Shown: positions 1 through 9,500, numbered from the stretch's first letter. The stretch is DNA of 64,000 nucleotides from Synergistaceae bacterium (GCA_031289775.1 JAITOY010000022.1:1-64000), one strand, 5' to 3'. Notes: a model not told the origin generated them from the sequence alone. Program-made: numbers and translations.

Positions 1-1
1 A

Positions 2-205
2 GTATGCGGACACAGAGAATTTTACCCGGTGAGAAAGCGTCATCAGTATCACTGTCGAAAATGCGCACATCAGGAATCAGTCACGGCCCATACCATTTTT
101 CATGGAAGCCACACACCCCGCAACCTTATGCGCTCATTTTATGACTTTTCCCTGTTAAACTCGGGGGAGTACAGAAATCGCCAAGAAGTATGTTATAATC
201 CGTAA
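2..205 (+). pseudogene. IS1595-type transposase fragment (zinc-ribbon end)
   Basis: An open frame from base 2 to the stop at 203-205 encodes a zinc-ribbon-like segment. It begins with Cys-Gly-His and continues through the residues YHCRKCAHQESVTAHTIFHG. This matches what I know of the N-terminal zinc ribbon of IS1595-family transposases (C-x2-C, then a 'T.F.GS.TPL' stretch). The match fades after about residue 45 and the frame closes long before a DDE catalytic domain could appear, so this is a remnant that also runs off the left edge. No terminal inverted repeat could be picked out. The family call comes from motif memory only. Confidence 0.6.
191..199 (+). promoter_or_regulatory. extended -10 promoter for a small RNA
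   Basis: TATAAT lies at 194-199 and is preceded by TG at 191-192, the extended -10 form TGnTATAAT. No good -35 box sits 17 bases upstream. Transcription would start near 206 and run toward the terminator at 360-396. The promoter lies inside the decayed transposase frame. Confidence 0.5.
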
Positions 206-209
206 AAGC

Positions 210-291
210 AAGACCCCCGCCGGAGAGGTAGCAGGGGAAATCATCTTGCTGGCCGTGCCCGACTGAGCTCCTAACTCAGCCAGGGGGTCTT
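210..291. terminator. long inverted repeat, terminator of the minus-strand peptide gene
   Basis: AAGACCCCC at 210-218 pairs perfectly with GGGGGTCTT at 283-291. Read on the minus strand, the stem is followed by GCTTTTA (209-203), so it can end transcripts of the hydrophobic peptide ORF. On the plus strand it is internal to the small RNA. Confidence 0.5.
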
Positions 292-301
292 ACAGGCTAA
301 G

Positions 302-423
302 TCAGTGGTTAAGCACTTCTACTATGAGTCTAGCAATGACCCCAAGAAGTGTGGAAGCGAGAGCTACTAGGGCGGCTACCCAGTAGCTCTTTTTTGTGCC
401 TTCCTTCTCTCAGACAAATTCAT
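302..423 (-). CDS. small hydrophobic peptide, toxin-like, frame broken at an A6 run
   Basis: On the minus strand a strong SD (AGGAGG, 438-433) precedes ATG at 423-421. The zero frame gives only 15 codons and stops at 376. A run of six A (about 390-395) sits at the break. A -1 shift there, or one extra A, opens a 40-residue peptide ending at TGA 302. Its N-terminus is charged (MNLSERRKAQKK) and the rest is one membrane-spanning helix (SYWVAALVALASTLLGVIAR, then LIVEVLNH). That pattern, with a convergent structured RNA and a terminator downstream, is typical of type I toxins. The break could be a decayed gene, programmed -1 frameshifting, transcriptional slippage on the A run, or a sequencing error. 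I do not recognise the family. Confidence 0.4.
360..396 (+). terminator. intrinsic terminator of the small RNA
   Basis: AGAGCTACT (360-368) pairs perfectly with AGTAGCTCT (382-390) and is followed by six T (390-395). On the opposite strand the same hairpin lies immediately 3' of the A6 run inside the peptide gene, so it could also act as a downstream stimulator of frameshifting. Confidence 0.75.
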
Positions 424-577
424 TGTGGGCCACCTCCTGAAAAATGAGGGCCTTTTTGTGGGCCATTTATCGGGCATAGCATAGCATATCAAGGCATTTT
501 AAAACATAATAAAAATGGCGCGAGGGGCGATTGTGAGCGCCTTGCGCCATGCTGGGACATTTGGGGGCATTTTATTG

Positions 578-662
578 TGGTGCGAGAGAGGGGACTCGAA
601 CCCCCAAGCCACATGGCACATGATCCTAAGTCATGCGAGTCTACCAATTCCTCCACTCTCGC
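578..662 (-). tRNA. tRNA-Leu (anticodon TAG)
   Basis: The minus strand reads as a complete class II tRNA. The 7-bp acceptor stem starts GCGAGAG and the CCA is encoded at 580-578. The anticodon arm CATGA / TCATG carries loop CTTAGGA, giving anticodon TAG, which reads CUA-type leucine codons. A long variable arm follows, then the T arm GGGGGTTCGAGTCCCC. The long variable arm and the anticodon agree on leucine. It is isolated, with no other tRNA beside it. Confidence 0.95.
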
Positions 663-723
663 GTAATGCCAACGTGGAGGAGTTTATACCGTTTTCCGGG
701 GAGAGTCAACGAAAAAAATTCGT

Positions 724-2727
724 TCATCGTAACGTCTTTATCTTTCCCAGAATCTCGCGGAGTTCCAGCTCCACGCTTTTATTGATTGGGATGTCGCGGT
801 AATAAAACGACTCGAATCTAAGGACGAAGGCGCTGGCCAGTCGTGCGAGATAATTTACGCGCCCCTCCTCCTGAGACAGACTTGGTATGGACGCTGCGAA
901 CTCCTCTAAGCCCTCGCTTCTTTTTTTCTCATAACCGCTCCGTTTCATAACGAGGAGAAAATCGCGCAGCAGCGTCTCGTCCCTGTTTCGCCGCCTCAGG
1001 TTTATTCTTTTGGACGCTGCAAAAAGGACAGAGAGTGCGGCTGCGCAGGCCGCGATAACCGCTCCGGCGCGCGCAGCCGCTATCAGGCTATCTGTGTTTC
1101 TGGAGAGGACATCGCCCGGATTGGATAACAGGTCGCGCAACAGCCCCAGAATCTCCGACTGCGATTCTCTGTCATAAAGCAGGAATAGCCTTGAGACATG
1201 GTAATTCAGCGTATCCAGATACAACGACAGCATTGCGAAGCCCTGATCGAGGTCTGCGGCGCCAGTGGCTGCGGTAATGGGGGTTGGGTCGCGCCTCTCC
1301 CACTCGCCAGATTCTTCGTTCCACGCCTCAACCCAGACGTGGGCGTTCGATTGGCGCACTATGTAATATCCCCCGCTCTGGTTGTACATGCCGCCCTGAT
1401 ACCCGGCTACGAGGCGCGATGGAACGCCGGCCATCCTCAGCATCACTGCCATTGCGGAGGCGAAGAACTCGCAGTTGCCTTGTTTTGAGGAAAATATAAA
1501 ATCCTCCAGGGGATTTTCAGAGACCGGTAGATCCTCCAGAGTGTACTGGTAATTCGGCGGAGCGAGAAATGCTGCCACAGCGTCAATTTTTTCGCTCCCG
1601 CTTAAGCCGCGCGAGATCTCCCCGACTATATCGAAAAGGCGCGGCGAGTAATCGGGCGGCAGGGCGAGGTACGACCTTCTGCTTGCGTCGGTGTTCGAGG
1701 GCTTCATCGACATCGATGCTACCGACATCGCGGTATATTCGAACCTCGTGGCGCCCCTCGAGTCCATTCTCGCGAAAATCCCATTCCCAAGCGGCATTAT
1801 GTTATCGCCCAGGATGAAGACCGTTTTGTCGAGTGCGAAAAGGATCTGTTGACGGCCTGGCTCTATAAGTATTTTTTGGGAAATTTGTTCTCCATCGGCG
1901 GTGAAAGCCCCCTTTTCGGCGTTTCCTCGCGCTGGGAACCATGTCTTGCCGTTGAAGAAACTGAGAATCATTCCCCGCCAATAGAGCGATTCCGGGGGTA
2001 TCAGCCGCATTTCCGCCCTGAAAGCTAATTCCTCGCTCGCCTGTATGTCCCTGACAGTGCCGAGAGTGACTTGGTCGGAAAAACCGCTGAATGTTCGCTG
2101 TTGGCCGGTTGGCTGGAATTGAGCCATTGTAGTTCTGGCGCGGGGGGCCAGGAAAAAAAGCGCAAGACAAATAGGGAGCATCGTCCCCCAGATCGCAAGG
2201 GACGCCCCGGCAGTGCGGAGGAGTGCGGCAGAGGATAGAGTTGCCCCGGGCTCTCTGCCGAACCATGTTGTGAGCACCAGCTCGAATCCTGCGGCGATGC
2301 TTGCCAGAAAACAGAAAAAGAGCACGGTCTGGTCGACCGAAAGCACGGCCGAGCTCAGCAGGGCGAGAACGGAAAGCCCGAGAACCTGAATATAGTCCCT
2401 CGCGCGCTTCTCCTCGAGCATCTTGACGGAGATCAAAAGCAGAACCGCGCCGGTGAATGTCTCTATCACAATATTATATCGCAGCGTCATAAAGGCAAAA
2501 ACGAGTATGCACACTGATACGATGTTGAGCGCGAACCTCGGGGGGCGCTTCAGTCCGAGCGTGTCAATGACGAACGCGGTTATGAAAAGCGCACAGAATA
2601 CGCCTGCGTGAAGCAGGCTTATGATGTCCAGACAAGCGGCGAATGCTATGAGGACGCAGATGGTTGTGTTGGCGTAAAGCAACGATTTCAGGGAGAATTG
2701 CCTGATGGTGGCGTAGGTATTATTCAT
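724..2727 (-). CDS. membrane transglutaminase-like protein (TgpA/DUF3488 type)
   Basis: A 667-residue membrane protein. The first ~200 residues hold about six hydrophobic segments. A periplasmic or extracytoplasmic transglutaminase-like domain follows, with the papain-type triad visible: Cys419 in KQGNCEFFAS, His463 in NAHVWVEAW and Asp480 in RRDPTP. Another helix lies near residue 560 and a basic cytoplasmic tail follows, like the DUF4129 region of TgpA proteins. It is last in a three-gene operon: its ATG overlaps the end of the DUF58 gene by 8 bases, and moxR comes before that. MoxR, DUF58 and transglutaminase genes are a well-known conserved cluster thought to act in envelope protein assembly or processing. 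The substrate is unknown. Confidence 0.85.
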   Translation of the reverse strand: MNNTYATIRQFSLKSLLYANTTICVLIAFAACLDIISLLHAGVFCALFITAFVIDTLGLKRPPRFALNIVSVCILVFAFMTLRYNIVIETFTGAVLLLISVKMLEEKRARDYIQVLGLSVLALLSSAVLSVDQTVLFFCFLASIAAGFELVLTTWFGREPGATLSSAALLRTAGASLAIWGTMLPICLALFFLAPRARTTMAQFQPTGQQRTFSGFSDQVTLGTVRDIQASEELAFRAEMRLIPPESLYWRGMILSFFNGKTWFPARGNAEKGAFTADGEQISQKILIEPGRQQILFALDKTVFILGDNIMPLGNGIFARMDSRGATRFEYTAMSVASMSMKPSNTDASRRSYLALPPDYSPRLFDIVGEISRGLSGSEKIDAVAAFLAPPNYQYTLEDLPVSENPLEDFIFSSKQGNCEFFASAMAVMLRMAGVPSRLVAGYQGGMYNQSGGYYIVRQSNAHVWVEAWNEESGEWERRDPTPITAATGAADLDQGFAMLSLYLDTLNYHVSRLFLLYDRESQSEILGLLRDLLSNPGDVLSRNTDSLIAAARAGAVIAACAAALSVLFAASKRINLRRRNRDETLLRDFLLVMKRSGYEKKRSEGLEEFAASIPSLSQEEGRVNYLARLASAFVLRFESFYYRDIPINKSVELELREILGKIKTLR

Positions 2728-3619
2728 AGAGCGCGAGCGCCTTGAGCATGGAGAGCTTGTCCGATCTCGCCAGGGATGGGGCGTGTATGACTCCTCGGCT
2801 CGATAGCCCGATCGCCTCGCCAGACCCTATTGTATTCCGTATTTCGTGGCAGGCGGCGGAGAGACCCCTCTCGAGCTCTGTTATTATGAGGCGGTCGAGG
2901 TCAATAATCTTGCCTCCGCCTTGGTTTTCGAACAGCCTCGACTTCAATGCCCCGGTTCTCGCGCTTGATTTCCAGTGGATAATCCTCATGGAGTCGCCCT
3001 CTACGTAGGGTCGGACGCCTGTAATGTCGGAGTTGGCGATCGACTCCTGTTTCTGGTTCTTTACTATCGCTACCTTCGAGCGATCGAGTTCCTCGGCGTT
3101 TATGTATGCGATACTTGGATCCCGTATTGGCTGGGGGTATACGACGAACCTCTCGCGACATGGTAGGGAGAGACCGCACGTGAAAAGGTTGAACGGATAG
3201 ATCGACGAGATTTTTACTTCATCCACGAGACCGAGACCCCTCGAAGCGAGTGATACTGTGAGGGACGCCCTTTCACTCTTGCCTGGCTGGATCATAGGGA
3301 AAAATACGGATTTTCCACAAACATTGACGTCGAGGAACGTGACTGCGGAGCGTTTTTTTGAGTTGCGGGCCTCCACCGTCAGCGAAAACGGCGTACGCGC
3401 GTATATTTCGTCCGGAAAGGACAGCGCGATGGATACGCCCCTTATGTTGCGCTTCGCGGACTCTCCGGCAGCGGTCGTATACCCGAGCACGAGCGCGGCG
3501 GCGAGATAGTGGAAGTTGTTTCCGCTGTTTAGCGCCAGTATGCCCAGGACTATTGATATTAGTATAAAAACCGTGCCGGACATGTGAACCTTGAAAGTTA
3601 CCTTCTGGGTGCGCTTCAC
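2720..3619 (-). CDS. DUF58 domain protein
   Basis: A 299-residue protein with two N-terminal hydrophobic segments (about residues 12-48). The DUF58 signature is near residues 198-222 (DITGVRPYVEGDSMRIIHWK followed by SSARTG). DUF58 proteins carry a von Willebrand A-like fold and normally pair with a MoxR AAA ATPase. The start is a GTG at 3619 that overlaps the moxR stop by 4 bases (GTGA), indicating translational coupling. The biochemical role is unproven in this family; here the partners are the MoxR ATPase upstream and the transglutaminase downstream. Confidence 0.85.
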   Translation of the reverse strand: MKRTQKVTFKVHMSGTVFILISIVLGILALNSGNNFHYLAAALVLGYTTAAGESAKRNIRGVSIALSFPDEIYARTPFSLTVEARNSKKRSAVTFLDVNVCGKSVFFPMIQPGKSERASLTVSLASRGLGLVDEVKISSIYPFNLFTCGLSLPCRERFVVYPQPIRDPSIAYINAEELDRSKVAIVKNQKQESIANSDITGVRPYVEGDSMRIIHWKSSARTGALKSRLFENQGGGKIIDLDRLIITELERGLSAACHEIRNTIGSGEAIGLSSRGVIHAPSLARSDKLSMLKALALYE

Positions 3620-4563
3620 GACAAGACTGGCGTCTCGTTTAAAATAGAGGTCAGCGCGTCGTCGATCTCAGGCGCGCCAGGTTTGGAGCCTCCCTTCAAC
3701 TGCATCCTGTGCGAGAGCACCTCCTGCGCGAAGATTTTTACGTCCTCCGGTATCACGAAAGCCCGTCCCTGCATCCATGCGGCGCACCTCGCGCAGTTGA
3801 GCATAACTATTGCGCCGCGCGTGGAGACGCCGGTAGCTATCCTCGGATGTTTCCTCGTCCTGTCCGCTATCCCGAGGATGTAGTCCAGAACCTTATCCGA
3901 GACGACGATGTCCCTCTCTATCGACGCCTGGAGCGAAATAATCTTTTCCGGCGAGAGCAAAGCGGGAATGTTGTCGATGAATTGGCGCTGGCTGCCGGAG
4001 CGCAGGATGTCGCGCTCAGCGTCCCTGTCAGGGTAGCCGATCGATATCTTCATCATGAAACGATCCATCTGCGACTCCGGCAGCGGAAAGGTGCCGGAGT
4101 GCTCTATCGGATTTTGGGTGGCTATCACGAGAAACGGGCGCGCCAGTCTGTGCGTCGTTCCGTCGATAGTGGCCTGTTCCTCGCCCATAGCCTCCAGCAG
4201 CGCGCTCTGCGTTTTTGGCGTCGCCCTGTTGATCTCGTCCACAAGCACGAGGTTGTTGAAGATCGGTCCTGGGTGGAACTCGAACTGTCCACTGTCCGCC
4301 TTGAAGATGTTGAGCCCGGTGACGTCCGTCGGAAGCAGGTCGTTTGTGCACTGGATACGGCCGAAATCGAGCCCCATCGCGTGGGCAACGGCTATCGCCA
4401 TAGTGGTCTTGCCCAACCCGGGGAGATCCTCGAGCAGAAGATGCCCTCCGGAGAAGACGCACGCGAGTATTCTGAGCAGAGCGTCGCGCTTGCCGTGCAG
4501 AGAGGCCGACAAGTGTTCGATCAGCGCCAGCACGGTTTCATTTTTTACTTCAAGCAAATACAC
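3616..4563 (-). CDS. MoxR family AAA+ ATPase
   Basis: A 315-residue AAA+ ATPase of the MoxR/RavA type. Walker A is seen as LPGLGKTT near residue 49 and Walker B as LVLVDEINRATPKTQSALLEAM near residue 110. The sensor region ATQNPIEHSGTFPLPESQMDRF is highly typical of MoxR. MoxR proteins are cytoplasmic chaperone-like ATPases that mature partner complexes. First gene of the moxR-DUF58-transglutaminase operon; the start is a GTG at 4563 with only a weak SD. No convincing promoter was identified upstream on this strand. Confidence 0.9.
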   Translation of the reverse strand: MYLLEVKNETVLALIEHLSASLHGKRDALLRILACVFSGGHLLLEDLPGLGKTTMAIAVAHAMGLDFGRIQCTNDLLPTDVTGLNIFKADSGQFEFHPGPIFNNLVLVDEINRATPKTQSALLEAMGEEQATIDGTTHRLARPFLVIATQNPIEHSGTFPLPESQMDRFMMKISIGYPDRDAERDILRSGSQRQFIDNIPALLSPEKIISLQASIERDIVVSDKVLDYILGIADRTRKHPRIATGVSTRGAIVMLNCARCAAWMQGRAFVIPEDVKIFAQEVLSHRMQLKGGSKPGAPEIDDALTSILNETPVLS

Positions 4564-4662
4564 TCAACCACATCCGTTCGCTAAATAATTATGTATGAAA
4601 TAATACCGCCAATGATACGGTAAAACCACCCCCCAAGCCTGATGTTTTTGCGACCGCTTATC

Positions 4663-4690
4663 TTGACAGTGGCGAACGTCATGGCATAAT
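4663..4690 (+). promoter_or_regulatory. sigma-70-type promoter for the PDZ protein gene
   Basis: TTGACA (4663-4668), a 16-base spacer and CATAAT (4685-4690). Transcription would start near 4697, giving a leader of about 93 bases before the ATG at 4790. Confidence 0.65.
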
Positions 4691-4789
4691 GCTCAAGGAG
4701 GCGCTGGTTAAGCTGTTCGGACGGTTCCTTTTCGTTTGGGCGGTATGAGGGTTGTTTGTCATGTTCTCGATAAATGGAGGCTAAAGTAA

Positions 4790-5536
4790 ATGAAGAAGGC
4801 ACTGGCAATTATTATTGTATGCACCCTGTTTTTCGCGTATGCCGGCGCGGCTCTCGCGTCTCCTAAGTCCATAGGCTTAAACACGACGGACAGGGCGCCG
4901 GTGAGAACCGGAATAGCGATGATGATGCAGGTACAGGGCTATAAACTCGTCGGTTCCGACGCCTACCGGCTTGTTTTTGAAAAGCGAATGGGCAACTCGT
5001 ACGAGGATTTCGTGTATCGCGATTTAATCATTATGAAAAGACCCGTGCTGAGAAAGCTATGGAGCGTCTTGCCAGGCCCTGGAGGCGTCGAGGCGATCGT
5101 GGACATTTTCCTGGTCTCGAGTCCAGGCACCGATATGGAGAAAATCTATGACACGGTCGAGATCCCGTCATTTCAGGGCAGCGAAAAGTTTGACAAGGAG
5201 AAGCTGTACGACCTCTTCAATCTGAAAGCGTCCGTCGAAGGTCTGGATCCTTATTTCATAATGCGTGCCTCTGGGTTTTTCCCAGAGCTGAAAACCGAGA
5301 TTCCAAAAGCAGATATGCTCGTGGATGACAACCGCATAATCGCGGTTCTCCCGGACGGCGTAGCCGGCAAGTCTGGGTTGATGCCTGGCGACTACATTCT
5401 CGAGGTGAACGGAAGCGCGGTCGAGGGCGATATAGTGGACTTGATCGACTCGAGGCTCGCGCAGGGCAACAGGGTCATGCTCCTAGTGCAGAGGGGGAAT
5501 CTCCGCGAGGTTATCACGTTTATGGAGATGGATTGA
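4790..5536 (+). CDS. secreted PDZ domain protein of unknown function
   Basis: 248 residues. A signal peptide is clear: MKKALAIIIVCTLFFAYAG followed by a small-residue cleavage region near ALAS (about residue 24). The middle (about 30-170) is not recognised. Residues about 180-245 form a PDZ domain, with the GVAGKSGLMPGDYILEVNG core and a C-terminal LVQRG strand. No protease catalytic triad is present, so this is not HtrA; the PDZ may bind a peptide or membrane partner in the periplasm. It has its own promoter, a good SD (GGAGG, 9 bases from ATG), and stands alone, converging on the J-domain gene. Confidence 0.75.
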   Translation: MKKALAIIIVCTLFFAYAGAALASPKSIGLNTTDRAPVRTGIAMMMQVQGYKLVGSDAYRLVFEKRMGNSYEDFVYRDLIIMKRPVLRKLWSVLPGPGGVEAIVDIFLVSSPGTDMEKIYDTVEIPSFQGSEKFDKEKLYDLFNLKASVEGLDPYFIMRASGFFPELKTEIPKADMLVDDNRIIAVLPDGVAGKSGLMPGDYILEVNGSAVEGDIVDLIDSRLAQGNRVMLLVQRGNLREVITFMEMD

Positions 5537-5565
5537 TGCGGGCCTGACGTTTTTGTGACGGCGCC

Positions 5566-6057
5566 CTACAGCAGGCGGAGGAGCGCCACGCAGCCGGCGA
5601 AGACAAGAAAGCTCAACAACGTGACCGTGAAAACAGTGTGCTGTTTGTGTTCCCGGCTCGCCCTCTCCATTCGCCTCTCCTTTATGTTTTGCCAATAGCG
5701 TTCACGCAACGTCGCGAAATAATCGCCGGCGAGCGCGTCCTCGTTTCCGACGCACGGCTTTTCCTCGTCGTCGTCTGGCTCACGCTCTTTTTCAGCCCCA
5801 TAACGTCTGCCTCTGCTCCACGCTTCCCACTTTACGAGATTAATCCTGTCTATGTGTTCCTCGACGGTTCTGAACTTCCTTAGCCAGTCGTAAGCCTCGT
5901 TGAGCTCACGCAACATGTCGTTCGCGACCTTCCAGTCGGTCGAGCCCTGCTCGAAGCGATCGGGGTGCACGATACGGACGCGCATAGTATATGCGTGTTT
6001 TATCTCCTCGAGGGAGGCGTTATTGGAAACTCCCAGAATAACATTTGCGTCTTTCAT
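5566..6057 (-). CDS. J-domain (DnaJ-like) protein with C-terminal membrane anchor
   Basis: 163 residues from the ATG at 6057. Residues about 3-65 form a J domain: NVILGVSNNASLEEIKHAYT, then the invariant HPD motif in RIVHPDRF. A charged linker (DDDEE) follows. The last ~25 residues are a single hydrophobic helix, so the protein is probably tail-anchored in the cytoplasmic membrane. J domains stimulate Hsp70 (DnaK); this one lacks the Gly/Phe and zinc regions of true DnaJ, so it is a dedicated co-chaperone for a membrane-related client. The longer frame upstream of 6057 has no support. The SD is weak. Confidence 0.7.
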   Translation of the reverse strand: MKDANVILGVSNNASLEEIKHAYTMRVRIVHPDRFEQGSTDWKVANDMLRELNEAYDWLRKFRTVEEHIDRINLVKWEAWSRGRRYGAEKEREPDDDEEKPCVGNEDALAGDYFATLRERYWQNIKERRMERASREHKQHTVFTVTLLSFLVFAGCVALLRLL

Positions 6058-6497
6058 CTTTAGATTTTTTTCATAGCCAGCTCCGTCCGAATTTGATCCG
6101 GGTACTTCCCCGGGGCGTCCGTACGTCCATCCACAGGACACTGTATAATTTTACACCGTATCTCCAAAAAATAATATTGGATCATAAGATCCTCACACCA
6201 CAGGTTCGTTTCCATATATCCATATCCTATACGCAGGCCCGGAAAAAAGTCGCTTAAAATGGCCCTGCGAAATGCCAGGACGAATATTTTTGAGCCGTTT
6301 TGGGCTCGTAATCCCGTTGAGAACAAAATTAAATTATTATATAGGCTAAAAATAATATTTAAGCGCATTAAACTAGTGTGTTTTGGCATAAAAAGTTTAT
6401 GAATCATTGTGTTTAGAGTTTTTTGCGGCGTCAGATGCGCCTTTTCCTTTCATCGAGGTATAATTGTCGCATATACGGCTAGCATCGAAAACGAGGA
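6058..6497. other. intergenic stretch with a possible promoter for the regulator gene
   Basis: AT-richer than its surroundings and without a convincing gene. A TATAAT lies at 6459-6464, about 43 bases before the likely TTG start at 6507, but it lacks a recognisable -35 box. A 115-codon frame on the minus strand (6060-6407) has no SD or family resemblance and was not accepted. Confidence 0.4.
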
Positions 6498-6506
6498 GTG
6501 GTGCGA

Positions 6507-9500
6507 TTGCCTGTCTATTTGCATTTTTTAGGCGAACCCTTCGTGGAGATGGAGGGTTCGCGAGTCGAGATACCTCTGAAAAAGGCCGAGGCCGCGTTGT
6601 TTTATATGGCTTTCGAGGGGAGCGCAAACAGGAATCGCCTCAAAACGCTCCTTTGGGGCGACAGGGGAGAGGAGCTGGCGGCCGGCAATCTCAGGAACGC
6701 TGTCTACATTCTTCGCAGGATTTTGCCGGATAACTTCGTGGCGGATCGCAAAAAATTATTTCTCGAACGCTGCGAGAGGGACATAGACGGAATCCCTGAC
6801 CTCGCTGACCCATTGAAGCCGGTTGCCCCGCTCTTCTTCGAGGAGCCGTTGCGCGGTTTCGATATGCTTGGCATCAGCGAGTTCGACGAGTGGATATCGC
6901 TCGCGAGGAATTCCATCAGGGCGCTTATAGCGGACAGGCTGAGGGAGAGGGTTTTGGCCTGCTACGAGATGGAGCTTCGGGACGAGCTGAAAAACGCGCT
7001 CTCCGCGTTGCTCTCCTTCGAGCCCTACGACGAGGACTCTGTGCTCGAGCTGATGGAGGCCTGGAGCTCGGATGGCTGTGTCGCGAAAGCGGTTTCGATT
7101 TTCAACGCGTTCAGAGAGAAGATAGAATCCGAGATAGGGGTCTCCCCGAGCGAACGCGCGCAAGAGTTTTTCAAGAGGCTTCTCGCGTCGCAAGCGCCAG
7201 CCGACGCGAGAAGCCCTGGGGAGTTTTTCTGCGGCAGGAAGCGCGAGATAGAGGAGATATCGGAGGCTCTATCAGGCAAGAGGGACGACCTGCTCATATT
7301 TTTTATACACGGGGAGGCTGGCGTGGGAAAAACCGCGCTCGTTTCCAGGGCGCTCGAGCTCCACGCTCTTGAAAACAACGACGTATACGCTGCGCGTCCG
7401 TATCAGGTCGGAGAGAAGTACCCCTACTCGTCATGGAGCGGTATGGTTCTCGAAATGGGGAAAAAACTCGACGAACGCGGGATATCGGTCGATTCTACTA
7501 CCGCGTCGGTGCTGTCGAGCGTTTTTTACGACTTCGTGAACGAGAGCGGCGCCTCTGGCGCGCAGGACATAGCGCTCGCGTCGGAGCGCAATCCGGTGAT
7601 GCTCGGGCGAATGCTCGCCGGCGTCGTCGAAAAGTTGTCGCGCGGGGCGAGGCCTGTTTTGATATTGGAGGATCTTCACTGGTTCGACCAAAGATCCCTG
7701 TTTCTTCTCAGGGCGTTTCTGTCGGAGGTCGCCATTCCACTTTCGATATTTCTCACGAGCCGTCCGGAGGGTGTCCCGACCGTAACCGATCTGCTGTATG
7801 GCCTGAAGACGGCCACCAAGCGAAGGTTCCTCCAGATCGACCTTGCCCCGTTCGACGCGGCGGAGACGATGAAGTTCTGTCGCGCCTTCCTGCCTGAGGA
7901 CGTTATAAGTCTCAAGGGGGATGACTACTTTCAAAACAAAAGCGCGGGGCTTCCTCTCTTGCTCGTCGAGATGCTCCGCGTCATCTCCGGCAACCCGGAC
8001 GCCGACCCGTCATCCGGCCTCAATGGAGTCATAATGGGGCGCATGGAGGATCTTTCTCCCCTCCAGAGCGAGATCCTGTCAGTTCTGTCGGTGTTCGGCG
8101 TCGGCGCGTCGGTCGACGACTTGGCGTCTGTGCTGCGTCTGGAGCGGCGCGATATAGACGGTTCTATAGAGGAACTGCTCGGCAAGAAACTCGTGCGCGA
8201 GACACAGGGCGCCGGCGCCTTGCTTCTCGATTTCCTCCACCCCAACGTGCGCGAGTGCGTTTATAACGCCACCCCAGGCTTTAAAAAACGCGACATCCAC
8301 AGCAGGATAGCCGACGTGCAGGGGGCGCGCTATTCTCCTCACGTCTGGAACCCGGCGCTCGGTGCGATACTTCGCCACCATTACGCCATGGCCGGCCAGA
8401 CGGTTCAGGTGCTCAGACAGCACTTAGGGGAGATGAGCTTTTATATAACGCTCAACCATGATCTCTTCCCACTCGTGGAGGATCGAGCGCTGCTCTCATG
8501 TAGTGTTCCGTTCAGCAACAGAGAGGACACAGAGTATAAGATAGAGCAGGCTAGCGACCTGCTCCACGAGATAAATGCGGCATCACCCGACACGCGCGGC
8601 ACAAATATCGCCGAGAACAGGAGAATGGAGGCTTCGTACCTCGAGATACGTAGCGGATATCTCATAAGCTGGGGGGAGTATAGGGAGGGCCGGGTTTTCC
8701 TGAATAGGGCGATGAAGATAGCGAAGGAGTATGGGTTCGACGAAATAGGTATGTACTGTCTCGAACACGTCTGTCATCACTTCCTCCAGACGGACGACGG
8801 GGCGAGGCTCCTTGGGGTCGGGCGCGACCTTCTCAGGCTCTCGAAGAGGATCGGCAGGGAGAACCACATGGGGATGGCTCTGCGCTTCATAGGCATGTCG
8901 ATGCTTCTTGGCGGCGATTTCAGGAGGGCCGAGTCCGTTTTTCGCCGCTCGATGGATCTTTTCGAGGAGCTTGGCCTCACTGGCAGGAGATATACCCTCA
9001 ATCTTCTGGCTTCGCTCTGCTACATAGGTGAGATGCGCCAATGGGTCGGGGATCTCGACGTGGCGATGGAACATTTCGAGCGATGTATCGGGAGATGCGG
9101 TGACGCCGGGCTTTTCTGGGGCCGCAGTCACTTCCACGCGCACGCGGCCGACACGGCGCTCGATATGGGCGACTGGCGTCTCGTGAATAGCCACATAGAG
9201 GCTGGCGAGGCTTTTTTCGACATAAGGAGGGGTGGGAGGTGCAGCTCTCTTTTTTACAGTCTGAAGTCGATATGCGACGCCCGCGCGGGCCGGATTGGCG
9301 ATGCTCTGGAGTCGCTCCGGCTTGGGGACTCGCTTTCGTCCATCGGGAAAAGGACGTGGCGCGCGCCACAGCTAATGGCGTGTGCCTGGATCGCCCGCAT
9401 GAGAGAGTCCGGAGATGTCAATCTCGGTGGCGGCTTCCCGGAACACGAATCCGGGTTTTACGCGGCGGCCGCTGAAAAACTATACCGCGAAACCGGCGCG

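Larger units (their letters stand above)
206..396 (+). ncRNA. candidate antisense small RNA (about 190 nt)
   Basis: The stretch between the extended -10 (194-199) and a strong intrinsic terminator (360-396) has no sensible reading frame on this strand. It contains a perfect 9-bp stem, 210-218 pairing with 283-291, that encloses a smaller CTGAG/CTCAG hairpin. The RNA would be complementary to the whole hydrophobic peptide frame on the other strand (302-423). A short structured RNA convergent with a small hydrophobic peptide gene is the layout of type I toxin-antitoxin loci. Seen: promoter, stem, terminator. Inferred: that it is transcribed and acts as an antitoxin. 6S RNA was considered, but the ends do not pair to form a rod. 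Confidence 0.4.

Noticed and set aside
206-396. 6S RNA
   Set aside because: Length fits, but the 5' and 3' ends do not pair to give the long rod with a central bubble.
515-802. Plus-strand 95-codon frame containing CERGDSNPQ
   Set aside because: This is the typical spurious translation across a tRNA; the region is tRNA-Leu on the minus strand.
6060-6407. Minus-strand 115-codon frame upstream of the J-domain gene
   Set aside because: No SD, no family resemblance and AT-rich noncoding-like composition.
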